Source: Phoronis australis (lineage: Eukaryota > Phoronida > Phoronidae). Taken from it: a DNA stretch of 64,000 nt. Both the position numbers and the translations under genes were made by a program. The notes below the pieces were generated by a model. The model ran no database searches. It saw only the letters and a program-made list of their open reading frames with translations, and was not told where the DNA came from. Shown here piece by piece: positions 26,601 through 39,424 of the stretch. The stretch's first letter is position 1. Every line of letters starts with the position of its first letter. The DNA is taken from positions 201,230 to 265,229 of the forward strand of contig NMRA01000332.1 in the NCBI GenBank assembly GCA_002633005.1. Reading direction: 5' to 3'.

Positions 26601-29600
26601 TTGAATGGTTGATGAGAATAGAATTCTTTCGCTGTTTGGAAGACTCAAAATCCACCTCAATGATCTCTCATTGCTGTGGTGATCCATTAATAGCATGTAC
26701 TATTTCAATATGTTTTGACCCAAATCGTTACCGGGATTTTCTGTAGATAGGGAAATGGCCGTGTATTTGGAAAATGAAAAATTTCAGACGTTTTAGTAAC
26801 ACCAAGTCAACACGCAGGCATTTATTCGGAAAAGGAGGGCGTGTAAACGGAAAGTCATAGGCTTCCTGATTTTGACATTTTTTACTTAAAAATGTGTTAT
26901 GTTATGTTAATAAATGCATAGATCACCAGCACTTTGTTCCTTTTTGTAAATACAAAGCTGAATTTGTGACAAAAGTTGACACTTATTAGTGGGCTTTTAA
27001 GAGGAAAATTTCCGAATAGACTCCCCACTATCTGGACACTTGAAACCAGAAGTTGTAAATAAACACCCATGGGCGTTAATTTTGCATCATTTTTGGAAAA
27101 AATGCCCATGACCATTTCATCGGGTGGACTTTAAACCCAGCACTACTTAACTATCACATACAGCAAATATATTCAATTTGGTGACAATATGATATAAAAT
27201 GTACAGCTAGTACACAGGAAAAGAAATTACTAAAGACAAAATACTGTTTTCCAGTCATATGTCAGTTAACACCATTTACAACAGAAATGACGGATAATAA
27301 ATTAAACATCATAGGTAGCAAAATTGATAACGGTTACCACAGAAATTAGCTAACTCATCTGATAGTAAAGTACCTTCAGTCTTAGACATGACAAAAGGCT
27401 AACACGATGATGAATTCGGCTTGCACCAAGCCATCAAAACCAGGAAATCAGATCATTCTATCTATAAATACCATTGGTGTGTACTGAATTGTCCAACGTT
27501 TCACTTACAACAAGAGAACATTGCCAGGGAATTTAGTTGACTGAATTCCACAACAGACAATATGATTTAAAATTAACAAATTCTATATTTCAGTCACAGT
27601 GTTTAACTTACCTTTTACAGTAGGATGCCAGTCAATACTAGTTATCGTCTTCCGTTTGCTGAACTTCAAGTCAGTGAAGGATTGGTATTCCTGCAATCAA
27701 AGTTTCACAACGGCTATTGGTCAAGCTTACACTGTGCATCATTTGGTTTCTCAACAGTCAACCCAAAATCCTTATGTAGGATACCATAAAAATTTTTAAT
27801 TTTGGCCAACTTTGGAGCATCATTTCTCAGAAATGGCTGGTCAGGATCATATGAAACTTTCAGATACTATGCTTTGTGCTTGTCTCTAAAATGCACCACT
27901 TTTGCATGAGAGGCTATGAAAATAATATGTTTTTTTATAAAAAAATTGAAGTTGCATAAAACAAAAATGAAACGGCAATTTAGAAAACTGCAACAGTGGT
28001 TTTGAGATTTTTTCTTGAACATTTGTATCATATGAAATTTCCTCATGTTATTAATCCCGTTGGTTTGCATTAAATCAATGTAAATTTTTGTTTAACTTTA
28101 TAGCTAAATCTTATAAAAACATGGTCATGTGACCAAATTAATGACAGATTGATTTACAGTCAATAATCAAATTCAAATAGTTCTGCTTTCAGAAAAAAAA
28201 TTATATATTATTGCTGAATTACTATTAATATGTAGATGTTTGACTAAATATACAGTATTTTCAATAAAGTAATACATAAACCTAATCAAAAATAGTTAGA
28301 AAATACCACTCTCTTCACTCTATTTAATATAACATCACAGTTACGACTACACGGTGTATTGAGATGCACAATCACCAATCATAAGCTGAAAATTCGATTC
28401 TTAAATGCCAACACAGAACATATTGAAATCATCACAGTCAATAACCTTTGACTGTATTGCACACACAGAAAAAAAATTAAATGAAAAAGCTCTACTCGCG
28501 GTCTGTACAGTATTGTTGTAAGAAAAACTGCTGTGTCCAAGACACTATCTCCAAACTGAGGATGAGCCAGAATCAAGACTCGAATTCTAACGAAAATTCA
28601 AAACTCACGTCAAGCATCCATTTTTTATTAAAGAGTAATTTACACCTACAGAAGATTTCAGAAAAGAATCTTGATTCTAAGTTTGAGCATCTGCCAACTT
28701 TCAAGGCAGTGTGTTATCCAATATTTCTACGAAGTATCAAAAATTGAAACTGATCAGATCTCCGATCGTAAAGTTACCATCAACTGTTTTACCTTAAGAT
28801 GGTTATCCGATTTTCCACCAAACGTTGTATCCTCGTCTCCCAGGTTTTCCCAGTCATTGAAAAACACGTCCATAATGCCATTCTGCTGAAGAGCTAGCTC
28901 AAACCTGAAATAAGTAACATTTCACATGAAAGGACCAATACAGAAACCTCTCACTTGCTTTTAACTCCGGATGACAGCAGTTTCTAAAACAGATATCAGT
29001 CCAGTCCATTGTTAAACCATCTGGCATCATGACTTGCAGGCGAATTATCATCCATGGTTCAAAGGGTTACTAAAATCATTCATCAACGGGTACCAGAGAA
29101 CGGAAACCTAACATGTATGTTGTGGCTATATTTTATTTCCTCACAGTAAAATGATCCTATTACGCACTGGTTCCAAATATCACCAGTTATACTCCGCAAC
29201 ATATCAATTTCGTCAAGTCATCGTTTTAGCGCCACTCATGTGGTAATTAGTCTATTCTACAATATATGATTTTAGATCAGATTTCCTGTCAAACAGGCTT
29301 CTTTGTGACAGCAGGAATTGTACAGAATTGACAAAGTACAAGGAAACAGGGAGTTTCTAATGTTACAGCAAGTCACAAACAATGAAACTACGTGAAAACA
29401 TATTAAGCCAAATCCTAAATAATCTTACTTAAAACTATATTTCACTTGTTTATCTGAATAAAAAAAACAAATGTGAAAATCGAATAAAACATTTTGCTTT
29501 CATAAAATCAGTCTTGTGGTATTTATTACCGTGATAGCATTCTACTTCCATTAACACACTGTCAACGCCAATAAACTCTGAAGCATTCTTATTAAGTCGC

Positions 29601-32600
29601 TGATGATTTCCATGTCCTTGTAGGTAACAAAAATAGAATCGATATAATCCCAACAGTGGAAAGGAATATTATGAGACTGATTTTTTGCTGTCATAAAATC
29701 AATGACTTTTCTATCCAGTTAAGCAAAATGCAAGTTCAATTTAATCCCTATTTGCCCTTACAACTGCAGAATCAACTTTAAAATCTGTATTTAGAGTTAT
29801 GTACTCCATATCAAGCAGTTAAACCATGGATTTAATTGAACAGCAGAAAACAAAAATTTCGAGTCCGGCATTTCGTAAAAATTTCACAAAGACATAAATC
29901 ACCACATTCAGGAATTTAGGAAGTCATTCCATAGTGAACAAATTCCATTTTACAGACACCAACAAAATAATGCCTTTCAAAACAACATATAATAAGCAGT
30001 CCCATGACCAAAAGCTTTTTCCACTAAATAATTGTCCAGTGTTTGAATTAAAGGAAAGTTTTCAACACTCAAACGAGTGCTTGTTAAGTTGCTTACATAC
30101 CTTGGCAGACTGTCTACAACAAATTTTTTCAGATCCTCATTTTTTAAGTACTCATCCCTTTCGGATTCAGTGAAGTTTCGCGGCATGTACTGAGTGTAAT
30201 TGTTGCGAGGATACTTCCAATCTGTTTGTGTGCCCGAGCTGACAAAATCAGGGATGGCCTGCAGGTAAAAGATAAGCGTACGACGTGTCACATTTTTTCT
30301 GCATACACCAGAGGATACAAGCCACGCTCACATGACACCAGAAGCGTGTTCAACAGAGTGAGCACCCGCTAGCGTGTACTCGCGAACACAAGGAACAGCT
30401 TCTGAAAAGCTGTGAGCGCTCACTGTGTGATCCAGTATGGCGACTCTGAAGCAGATTGTGTTGAACGTCTTAGCCGATGAGCTTAACACTAACAGTCCTT
30501 CCTATGGCGTACTGAGCGATAAATATGATTAATCTTTGCCAATAATTATTAATATCGGCAGCCCAAGACAAAAACCCTGAAGGCTTTGGCCCGACAAGAA
30601 TCGAAAATTATGTCGAGGAAACTGTTCCTCGCTACAGCGACCCGCAACTTAAGTTGCAGTTTCGGATGAGTCGGTCAACTTTTGAGGTTAGTTTTCGTGT
30701 TGCAGAACCATAATGGGTTCATATGTTGCAGACGTGAAGCCTTCGCAGGACGCCATCTTGGAAATCTAAGCGAACATGCTCTCGAGGTTGTTCGCGAGCG
30801 CTTGCGAGCGCTAACGTGAACACAGCTGTTCAGGACGAGGGCGCTCAAATCGCTCGCGGGCGCTCACTCTATTGAACACGCTTCAGATGCTATTTTTGAA
30901 TGTCACGTGACCAAAGCCCACCACAGTGAGTAGAGTAACGCTTACAGAAGTCTTGCATTTTGAGACTCAGTTTTGTCCACTGAATAACATGACAGACCCT
31001 TGTAAGTGACTATTACCCATAATAGTACTGTCCAGATGAATGCAAGCTCATCTCAAGGAAATCTATTGCTTATATTCACTTCTTATTAATTAGTTGAATG
31101 ACAGCAAACTGTTAACATTAACAAACGCACGTCAAGCATTTTTGCTTGTTTTAGATTTAAGTATCATACGTCTGTCCAGAATAATGCATTAATTCCGCAA
31201 ATCTCATTGAAGCCAACAAAGTGCCATGTAGCTATACAGTGTACATCAAAAGAAACCTGAAAAATACAATGATTCCACATCATGACGGTCAATTCTGTGC
31301 GCAGATTTTTTCTATTTAATTCCGGCTGAAAATGACCCATTGTAATGACTGTATTCTCTTAATGCCACCAAAATGGCTCACTGGGTACAGTAACTGCAAA
31401 CATTGACCTAATCTCCCATGTAGAGCGCACTTGTAGCGGCATGATGTCAACAACTTGATAGCCGTTATTGGTAACTGTGTATTGCCAATTAAGGATTGTT
31501 GATACTACAGTGAACATTTAACTAACTGACACTTTTAGATCATTGAAAGTTTTGTGTTTTTCAATTAGCTCTTAGCAAGATGCTTAACTCAATGACACGA
31601 CTGATGCCTGTTTGATGTACAACTCAGTCATCTCAAAATCATAATCTTGAACAAACCCAACAACCAATTTAAAAAGGGGCATGTCTAGGACAAATGTTTG
31701 TCCAAAGAAACGAGGGTTATCCTCTGTCAGTAACATTCTAATAAATGCAGTTTTCAAGCAAACAAATGATTCATGCTACCTATTGTAAAAATGCGAGGCA
31801 TGGGAACATTTTAAATACTTCATAGTTGTGTGGCAACAATTACGTGTATCATGTTTCTTATGCACTAAGTTCATCAACTTAAAGATATCAGTAGGTTTGT
31901 TTACAAATGATTATATATCACAGAGGGTTAGTCAATTCCATTTTCAAACAGTCAACTGTTACTGCAAGGAATTCTGTCTGTGCTGAGGCATCGTGACACA
32001 GAATAGCGGGTCTGAAGGATTATGTCTGTTTTCCTTTGGCTTGTACAACGTTACAGAGGATGAGAATCAACAATTTTCTTCAGAAAAATAAAAAAGGAAG
32101 TGAACTTAACGTAATACTTCATCACACGAAAACACAAACCATGATTGTATTTTAAATAAAAATTTGAATATCAGAATTGTTGTTGGTTCTTCTAGCAACA
32201 ACGCACCTGAACGGCAGTGTCTTTCTCCATCTTGGAAATGTTGAAGTTGGCATCCTCTGCAGAAGCACACTCTATGTAACCATCCTTGGCATCGCCAACG
32301 TTTCTGTCAGTGAATGTCACGGGACGGCCAAAATCTCTTCGCACCCGCTTCACAGACATGGATATCTGGACGAAAATGCATGCGATTAAATGTCATTTAT
32401 AACACGCTGAAATGTGGTAAGAAAATATAATCCTACCAATACCTTCTTTCACTAAACATGGATTTAGCAATTCATATGAAATAACAACCAAATCCCCAAC
32501 CCACCTCAGACAAATCTGAATGATTGGAAAATATGCGACTTAACGGCGACCAACCTTTAAGTCATGTAGTGCAGTGGAGACAGTACATCTTTTGCACTAA

Positions 32601-35600
32601 TAAATCTACAGCGCAATTTGACCAAAAAAGGAAAAAAGGACCACAGCTCGCTGGAAGTCAACTTGCTTGACACTGTCCTAATTAGAGTTGACCGATACAC
32701 ACTATGGTTGTATTGCATACACCAGCTGTTAACTCCAAGTAAATCCACATGACCGGCAAGTTCTTGGATATGATTTGATGCTGGTATGGTACAGATTTGG
32801 GCTATGAGACAAATCTCTTGGTACAGATTTGGGCTATGAGACAAATCACTTGGTACAGATTTGGGCTATGAGACAAATCACTTGGTACAGATCTGGGCTA
32901 TGAGACAAATCTCTTGGTACAGATTTGGGCTATGAGACAAATCTCTTGGTACAGATTTAGGCTATGAGACAAATCTCTTGGTACAGATTTGGGCTATGAG
33001 ACAAACTGATTTAATTTGTTTGTAAGGCACAACAAATGTCATCGATCTGAGTTTGCATACCTTGGATCTGTTGTACTTGAGTGTTTCCTCAACAATCTCA
33101 TTCTCACTGCCAAACGACACCCAGTCTTTAGCAACTGGAGGTACATATTGATACACCACCTGTTCTTCATCCTCAGCCCGACCCCCACCCTCTTCATCCG
33201 TAACAGGGGGCTGGAGTGTGAAAGAAACAATGATTAGTTGTAGAAGGGTCATACACAGAATGGGTTCAAAAATTTTTCAGAGAGTGAAAGATTGGTATCT
33301 CCATTTGTTACCATAAAATAAACTGGCTATTACATTACCACAACACGGAGCTTCTACAGACACTTACTAAAACTATAAAGTAAAAATTATTCAATGAAGA
33401 TTTATGGCTGAAAATAGCAGCGATCAATTTTCTATTTATTTACAACACTTCCCTATAGTCACAACTGTAGCAAACATGTCGATCAAGCCAACATTTAGTA
33501 AAACTTCCTTATGTTACACCATGTTTGACACATTTGACAGTAAAGAAAATCAACTTGTCTCTCATGTCATTTCTCACTGATCCCAATGGTTACTTAAATG
33601 CAGCAGACTTGACAGTGTTCCCGACTGCAGAAATTTTACCATAAATTTTCGTAACATTATCCTTGCTGTTCTTCACCAACATAGTCACAATTGCATAAAG
33701 TTAACATGACTTCAGGTCAAACACCAAACTCCATAATGACCATATACACTCATCATTCTTCAAAATGTCCGCAAAAAGACATAATTCCATTACAATTGGT
33801 CTCAAACTGCCCTTAGTCAAATTTGAGGTGATTTTCTCCTCTTGCTTGACGCCAGGACCTACAAGTATGCTTTTCACGACCCGTTATTCCATGCACCCAG
33901 CATGGTTTCAACAGGAATCACGAACTGCGAGTTATTTGCAATGCCAGACACCAGTTCCCATCCGAGACAGGAACAAGTTGAGACCAGTTTTGTAACCTAT
34001 GACCTAAATAACAAGTTCCCTTTTTAATCGGAATGCGGATTGGTAGTTAGCCTCTTTCTTCTTGCATAACATTTCCTGGGGTAATAAGCACCAACTTTTC
34101 TATTGCAGCACTATCAGAATGTCTCAAGCAGGACACTGTACTTTATAGCTAACAAATAAACATACATTCAGGATCCGCTCTTTTGTCTCTTCAGTGAGGG
34201 CGATGTAGAAGTTCTGTCCAAACTTGAAGTCAATGTCATACACAATCAAAATCTCCTCCGCTGGGTAATCCTTCAAATACAACCATAGGCTCTAATCAAA
34301 ATTCAACATCAATAGTGTTCTATCACAATTTCAGTACAATCACTTGTTACTGGTGTCTCAAAATGAATTTAAAAATATCAAGGAAACTTCATCAGCAACT
34401 AACGCAAAGCAAGACTACACATCACATGCAGATGATCTCAGACTCACAAGTAATGTTACCATTGTCTGGAACATGTGTGCGTATAAGGGCATATATTGGT
34501 TTTTATTATCATAGTCTTTTAGTTTTCTAATGATTGTTGAATGTCTGGGCGGAGGTGTGATAGGAAAGCACCAATACAGTGCAAGTTTTGAAAGCCAAAA
34601 AATGTTTTAGTTCACGTTTTTCAGGTCTTTGGGAAATCGGTCCTGAATGTGCACAAGTGATACATTGTGTATTAGACCACCTGCATTTATTTTTTGCATG
34701 TTCTGGGATGGAACTATTTGCATTTTGGTTCTGTACATGGTAATTAATCATTGCCAATTACACATGCTTATGCCATGAATTGAATGTTCACCAATTGCTT
34801 CATCAGGAAGACTCATGCACCACTGCTAAATTGAACTACCCCATGAAAAAGTTTGCAGAGTTGGATTAAACCATATTACTTTATCTTTACTCAGGTGTAG
34901 ATGTTTAGGTTTCTAGCAGCTTGTGCAGATTCGCTAAAATACAACAAAACATGCCGCTAGCACAAAAATACAGAATCAACAAACGAGGAGCCTGTTTATT
35001 ACTGACCTGAATAACAGCCTTGAAAGGTGAGAAATCTGACACAGCAGCCCTTGTCCTCATGTCTGTGATTATGTCCTCCTTTTTCAACAGCTTAAACGGA
35101 CTCTCCTCAGTCACATCTACATCTGTTTGACACTGAAAAATCTCCTGGGTTTTGGAGGCCAAAAATATTGGCTCCGCACCCTCCGGGAGAGTGCCTGTAG
35201 AAAAGGAAAAATGATTTATTGCAAGATGGGTTGTCGGATAAATGTTACGAAAAATTGGGATAGACTCTCAGCAATACAAAAAGCGATTTCAAAAATTTGC
35301 TAGCAAAGATAGTCAAACTTACGAAAAAGTGTCAGTAAAAATACAATTTGTCCTATTCAAAAATCGGTGAAAGTTCAGACCAAAATAATTTTGGCTAATA
35401 CTGATCTTCATTTGTCTTTTTTGTCAAGATTTTCAACTTTTTGAAATGTCCAACTGACTGTACTTTCTATAAGTTTTTGAAAGCTGGCTATTAGACTACA
35501 AAAATATGCTGATAAAATGACATTTGGTAATTACCTGGCTCAGGTGTTTCTTCCTTAGTAACCTCATCTACTTTAAGTTCATCTTTCTTCTTCTCTGAAA

Positions 35601-37315
35601 AAGGTTACACCAAATCAAGGGTTACACTTTAACTGACGCACTGATCACGATCATTGGGAATGTCTCATAACAAGAAATAGTTTTCAAGAGCATAAAAATC
35701 AACCAATCAAGAACAGTGAAGGGTTAGAATTGCAGCCGTTATTGATTGTTTTGAAAATTAAAATTGCACCAAATCTCAGACAAATACTTTACGGTCTTTA
35801 ACAAAGTTATGATATCGTGCTCAACAAAAATTGTATACAGCATGCTTTTTTGTAAGAAGAGCGATTGATTTTTTACAGACACTAAGTGATGAATGACAGA
35901 TGCCAATGAATGTCTTTTGTAATCCATTTTCCTTTAATTTTCAGCAGCAGAATGAAAGAATGAACAATTACAGATAGGATCAGTGTGCACAAACATGAAC
36001 GACTACAGATGACATCAGTGTGCACAAACATGAACGACTACAGATGACATCAGTGTGCACAAACATGAACGACTACAGATGACATCAGTGTGCACAAACA
36101 TGAACGACTACAGATAGAAGAGTTGAGCAAAATACCATATGAACTGAAAACACAACTAACAGTAACTCGTGAATTCAGGCTGGTTGAATTAAATGTAATT
36201 AAATAGTTTAATTAATGGATAACAGTTTACTTCTCTTTTTCTTTGTCTTCATTTTATCTGCAAACCAGTTCAACAGAAAGTCAACACAGGTGGACATTCT
36301 GGTCAAAATATTCCCGTATGGAAGTAAACACAAGAAGAAAATTCACTGACGCTCAACACAAGTATAGGTGACAACACATCTACATGTGAATAACAGAACA
36401 CACAAAAAATCAAGGCAAACAATTAGCCACCTGTTTAAGAAAAGTTTTACATGTACATATAAGGTACTGCTTATCATTATTACTATTATCATTTATTATT
36501 ATTATCAGTGGCTGAAAGTGTCAATTACCCCCTTTCTGCGCTCTGCCAGACTTGGGACTCTTAGCTCTAGCAGACTTTGGACTTTTGGCTCTTGAAGAGG
36601 TTCTTTCCGAGGTCTTCGAGTCAGGCCTTCCTTTGGGACTTTTAGACTGTCTACTTTTAGTTGGACTTGCAGGCTTGCTACCTTCATCCTGGAACGCAGC
36701 AGTGAAGAGTTATAGTCTTAAAAAACAACTCGGAATCATTTGAACTATAAACAGGATCTACACCAAGCAATGAAATTTAGTCGCTTCTCAGTTTAGCAAA
36801 TTTTGAGAGACACAGTATGCACTAGTTATTATCTAGCATGTCAAGTTTAAGGGTCAGTATTGAACTCACCCTGCGGTAGGGAAACTATAGGTATTAGAAT
36901 GCTGCATAAAGACTAGCAAGTCAGCGGAGAACATTAGATATCTAAGTTCCTGATGGAAGTACACAATTGTGAACCTAAACATATCAGAAGTAATTAGACA
37001 AAATTGTTTCGCTTATCAGATGGACAATTTTACTTGAAACTGGTGACTATCGGGTGGGTTACTATTGTTGGTGACCAGGTGGAATTAAAACAGTGGTAGT
37101 AGGTGAAATTGGTGGCATTACCAGGAGAAAGAAAACCTTGAATCCTACGATTACCTTTAGCCAAATTTTTATCAATTACCCTTCCCCCACCCTCATTAAG
37201 TACGATGACAGCGCTTTTGTATGCCAATGACTATACTTACTGCTGTGGGTTCGGTTTTCTCAGAGTCTGGCTTTGCAGCTTCAGTTTCCTTATTGTCAGG
37301 TTCCTGGTCTGCCAT
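11657..37315 (-). CDS. DNAI3: Axonemal dynein intermediate chain 3 (WDR63)
   Basis: WD-repeat intermediate chain of inner-arm axonemal dynein, acting in cilia and flagella. Coding exons (high to low): 37241-37315, 36529-36688, 36231-36257, 35535-35594, 35007-35194, 34166-34270, 33061-33210, 32207-32365, 30101-30258, 28793-28904, 27612-27690, 25589-25713, 25056-25358, 24185-24258, 23008-23143, 22009-22084, 21401-21531, 21125-21188, 20587-20717, 19640-19844, 18977-19068, 17705-17827, 11657-11800. They total 2877 nt, 958 residues, with all phases agreeing. Human WDR63 is about 890. Diagnostic stretches against the human protein as I recall it are KTQEIF and RAAVSDF (exon at 35.0 kb), DWVSFGSENEI (33.1 kb), TQTDWKYPRN (30.2 kb), GGCINGQVVMWD (25.2 kb), FYVGGEDGEVIYADW across 21.4/21.1 kb, and RTHEPSQTQN (19.7 kb). 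WD repeats occupy about residues 399-870, and a charged coiled-coil tail follows. The N-terminus carries a lineage-specific basic KSPKS-rich stretch (about residues 26-80). The start ATG at 37315 follows a spliced 5' leader. Small exons of 27 and 60 nt are inferred from phase and splice sites. Confidence 0.94.
12440..12680 (-). repeat. Dispersed AT-rich repeat, inverted partial copy
   Basis: Minus-orientation partial copy of the family at 5560-5990. The core appears as CTCAAAAACGCTGTTACC near 12505, followed by the complement of the AAAACGAAA-like segment. It lies in the last DNAI3 intron. Confidence 0.5.
14720..15780 (-). mobile_element. LINE (L1/Tx1-like) ORF2 3' fragment
   Basis: Three overlapping minus-strand open frames (15508-15714, 15338-15607, 14917-15375) read as successive parts of one LINE C-terminus. 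The last contains GWFQYRLIHRVLPTN and then a zinc-knuckle-like region, C-x2-FYGVHSETFLHLFWEC, typical of the domain following the reverse transcriptase in L1/Tx1-type elements. The frames are offset by indels, so the copy is dead and lacks the endonuclease and reverse transcriptase. It lies in the last DNAI3 intron in the same orientation as the gene. Confidence 0.75.
16407..16420 (+). promoter_or_regulatory. CTCF-core-like motif
   Basis: CCACTAGGGGGCAC fits the vertebrate CTCF core consensus CCASYAGRKGGCRS at every position. It is one of eight same-strand relatives in the surrounding array. Binding is not shown by sequence, and the repeat unit may simply resemble the motif. Confidence 0.45.
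16828..16841 (+). promoter_or_regulatory. CTCF-core-like motif
   Basis: CCACTAGGTGGCAC also fits the core consensus fully. The other six members (15883, 15998, 16122, 16263, 16553, 16681) each depart at one or more positions. Confidence 0.45.
23729..23959. repeat. 21-bp minisatellite, 11 copies
   Basis: Eleven head-to-tail 21-bp units beginning ACATTACAGAACGG, differing mostly at one position (CGG, CAG or TGG). The unit is a multiple of three and stop-free in several frames, so long repetitive open frames arise on both strands (for example 23554-23973). These are not genes. The array lies in the DNAI3 intron between exons 23008-23143 and 24185-24258. Confidence 0.95.
24611..24966. repeat. 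50-bp tandem repeat, 7 identical copies
   Basis: Seven exact 50-bp units start ACACAATGACAAATAG and end CTAAAGTAGA, then break off in a poly(A) tract. No sequence difference is visible between units. It lies in the DNAI3 intron between exons 24185-24258 and 25056-25358, less than 1 kb from the 21-bp array. Confidence 0.97.
27800..28260 (+). repeat. Dispersed AT-rich repeat, copy 3
   Basis: Starts near TTTGGCCAACTTTGGAGCA, has GTTGCATAAAACAAAAATG and the TTTTGAGATTTT core, and ends with TTTGACTAAATATACAG. It matches the element at 63556-64000 along most of its length. It lies in the DNAI3 intron between exons 25589-25713... and 28793-28904, just beyond exon 27612-27690. Confidence 0.7.
30341..30887. 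mobile_element. MITE-like element with long terminal inverted repeats
   Basis: The left end GAAGCGTGTTCAACAGAGTG and the right end CACTCTATTGAACACGCTTC are near-perfect inverted repeats, followed inward by GC-rich AGCGCT/CGCTCG-type palindromic text. The size (about 547 bp) and lack of a transposase suit a non-autonomous DNA transposon. I could not settle the target-site duplication. The interior is richer in GC than the DNAI3 intron around it. Confidence 0.75.
32788..33005. repeat. 32-bp tandem repeat, about 7 copies
   Basis: Units start GGTACAGATTTGGGCTATGA and continue with ACAAATCTCTT or ACAAATCACTT variants. The array ends about 55 bases from the donor edge of DNAI3 exon 33061-33210, within the intron. 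Confidence 0.92.
35981..36118. repeat. 35-bp tandem repeat, 4 copies
   Basis: Four nearly identical units start CAGTGTGCACAAACATGAAC. They lie in the DNAI3 intron just downstream of the 27-nt exon. Confidence 0.9.
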
Positions 37316-37915
37316 GGTCAAGTTGACTGAAAGAGACGCTGCATTAGGCAAAATATTGAAACTCAAGATGTGCGTGAGACAGTTGTCTCTCCAGTCCAGT
37401 TATGTAAGATCATTACCCTCTAATGATGGGCTCAAGCTATATCTACTACATTTAGCAGTAGCCCTTATCAGGTCATCTGTTTTGGAACAGTGTCTGACTG
37501 CAGGAATTACTTTCCACCAAGAAATACATGTCCTACTAAGAAACTGGTCACATCAAGATACTGTTGTTATTTGTGGGCCAATTGTTGTGCTTCAAACATG
37601 AAATTTGGAGGTTTTCAGTAAGTAAGACATATATTATGCACACACTTTTAAACACAGAATAACAATACTTCAATACAGATAAGCAAGTGGTTTGTAACCA
37701 GTGAATCGAAAGAACCAACATGCTCAGCATGCCACCCTCTCACAAGCACTGGGGATAACTGAGGAAAGTTGGTATATATGAATGAGATCAAAGGAAACCT
37801 CGCTGGCCATGAGCAACGTGCGTTTTCCTTTTTTACACCTGCTCCTGAGCCCCTCCTTATACCGCCTTGTGACACCCATAGCATTATACAACTGTGCAGG
37901 CATTATCCTGCAAAC

Positions 37916-38047
37916 AGCCTGTATGACACAGCATATATTTCACAACACCAGTGTCACAACATGTATTCAAGCATCAAATATAGCCTGTATGACACAGCAT
38001 ATATTTCACAACACCAGTGTCACAACACGTATTCAAGCATCAAATAT
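37916..38047. repeat. 66-bp direct duplication
   Basis: Two tandem copies start AGCCTGTATGACACAGCAT and differ by a single visible base (ATGT or ACGT). They lie in the intron between the DNAI3 5' leader exon and the first coding exon. Confidence 0.85.
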
Positions 38048-39242
38048 GTGGCAATAAAAAGAAACCGATTTTCATCTCATGAGCTTTTTATTTGACATGC
38101 AGTTTTTTATTCATTGAAAACATAACATCTAATTAAAATTCAAGTTGAGTTCAAAGAGTGCTGAGAAGCATTATATATTTGAGTCATATTATTGAGTGCT
38201 TCAACATCTGTTTAATAGTACTGTTGTCAAAGTTGTCAAAAAGTTGTTGAAATTTGTACGACTTCATAGCAGTTATGGAAAAAACAGAAGGAAATCATTG
38301 AATGAAAAATTAAACATAAGAGACAATTAGCCAGAATTCTTGCTTTAAGCTTTTGCCACATTTTGATAAGAGAACATTCAGTCAATGTGACTGCTAGCTT
38401 ATATGCACCTTCAGGCACTGATTTCTTAGTAACACGATCATTTACCAGCATACCAATTTGGGGTATTTGGAGTTGAACTTTGACCTTTCAGCTAAAAACA
38501 AGGGTTCTGAAATACAAGTTAAATTCCTACACTCACAATTTGCACATCAATGTAATGTGCAAGGCAATTTGGATCTCTCAAACTTTTGTTAATCCTTGAA
38601 ATTACAGAAATATTTGGGGGGGATAAATTAAGGCTTGGCATTTTTCAATAGATTACACTGGCCAGTAAACCAATCTTAAGGTCAGGAAGCGCTTGCTCTC
38701 AGTGTTAGAGTTTGTCATTGAAATTTCACAGTGGTTTGGGGACTTAAATGTTTAAGGAGGGGCTATGTTGACACTTACTCTTTGTTCTTAGTGTTGACTG
38801 GAGATATTTGGATTTTTCAGTCATCAAAATTACCCTGGTTTCAGGAGTTTAAAATTAAGTTGGGAATTTAGAGTCTCGATCCCCATCAATCTTTCTGGAT
38901 CCCTTTTGTGCTGGTTACGATAAAACAATGTGTGGAATGTGTCGGGGAATTCAGTCCTTTCAACCTGTGCATTTTTGTCATTTAATAAACAAACCACGCA
39001 CCAGCATCTTAAAAGACAACTATTGTCTACCCTTGTAGTATTACTTCACTACCCGAATGAAATAAGCACTCGCAAGGTCTACAGCCATACAAGAAGACTG
39101 ACAAGACAAAATTATGGTATGGTGACCACTGAAGTGTTCTGTCTTGCGTTCAACACCTTAGCCCTAAAGTAGCCCTGTGCGCTGTGTTGAGCACTGTAAC
39201 TTCTGATATCATATCCCCTGCAGTGTAAAAATGGCCACTTAC

Positions 39243-39290
39243 CGATTGTGGGAACTGAACGAGGAACTGCTCGAAGAAAAAGTTTAGGGA
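39243..39290 (-). other. DNAI3: DNAI3 non-coding first exon (5'UTR)
   Basis: On the gene strand the text TTCCCACAATCG is followed by GTAAGTGGCC, a strong donor. The matching acceptor is CTCTTTCAG before the exon that carries the start ATG (exon 37241-37326). The upstream edge (transcription start) is not defined; 39290 is a nominal limit. No RNA evidence is available here. Confidence 0.55.
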
Positions 39291-39424
39291 TGCGAGTTGG
39301 AAGGAATTAAATAAATCGACGAGCTCCTATTAGTCCTTCTATGCGTAAAAGTTATTTATAGCAATGTGACTTTGATGTTTCAGTCAGTGTGAGGCATAAT
39401 TCACGGAAAAGCTTCCAACATATG

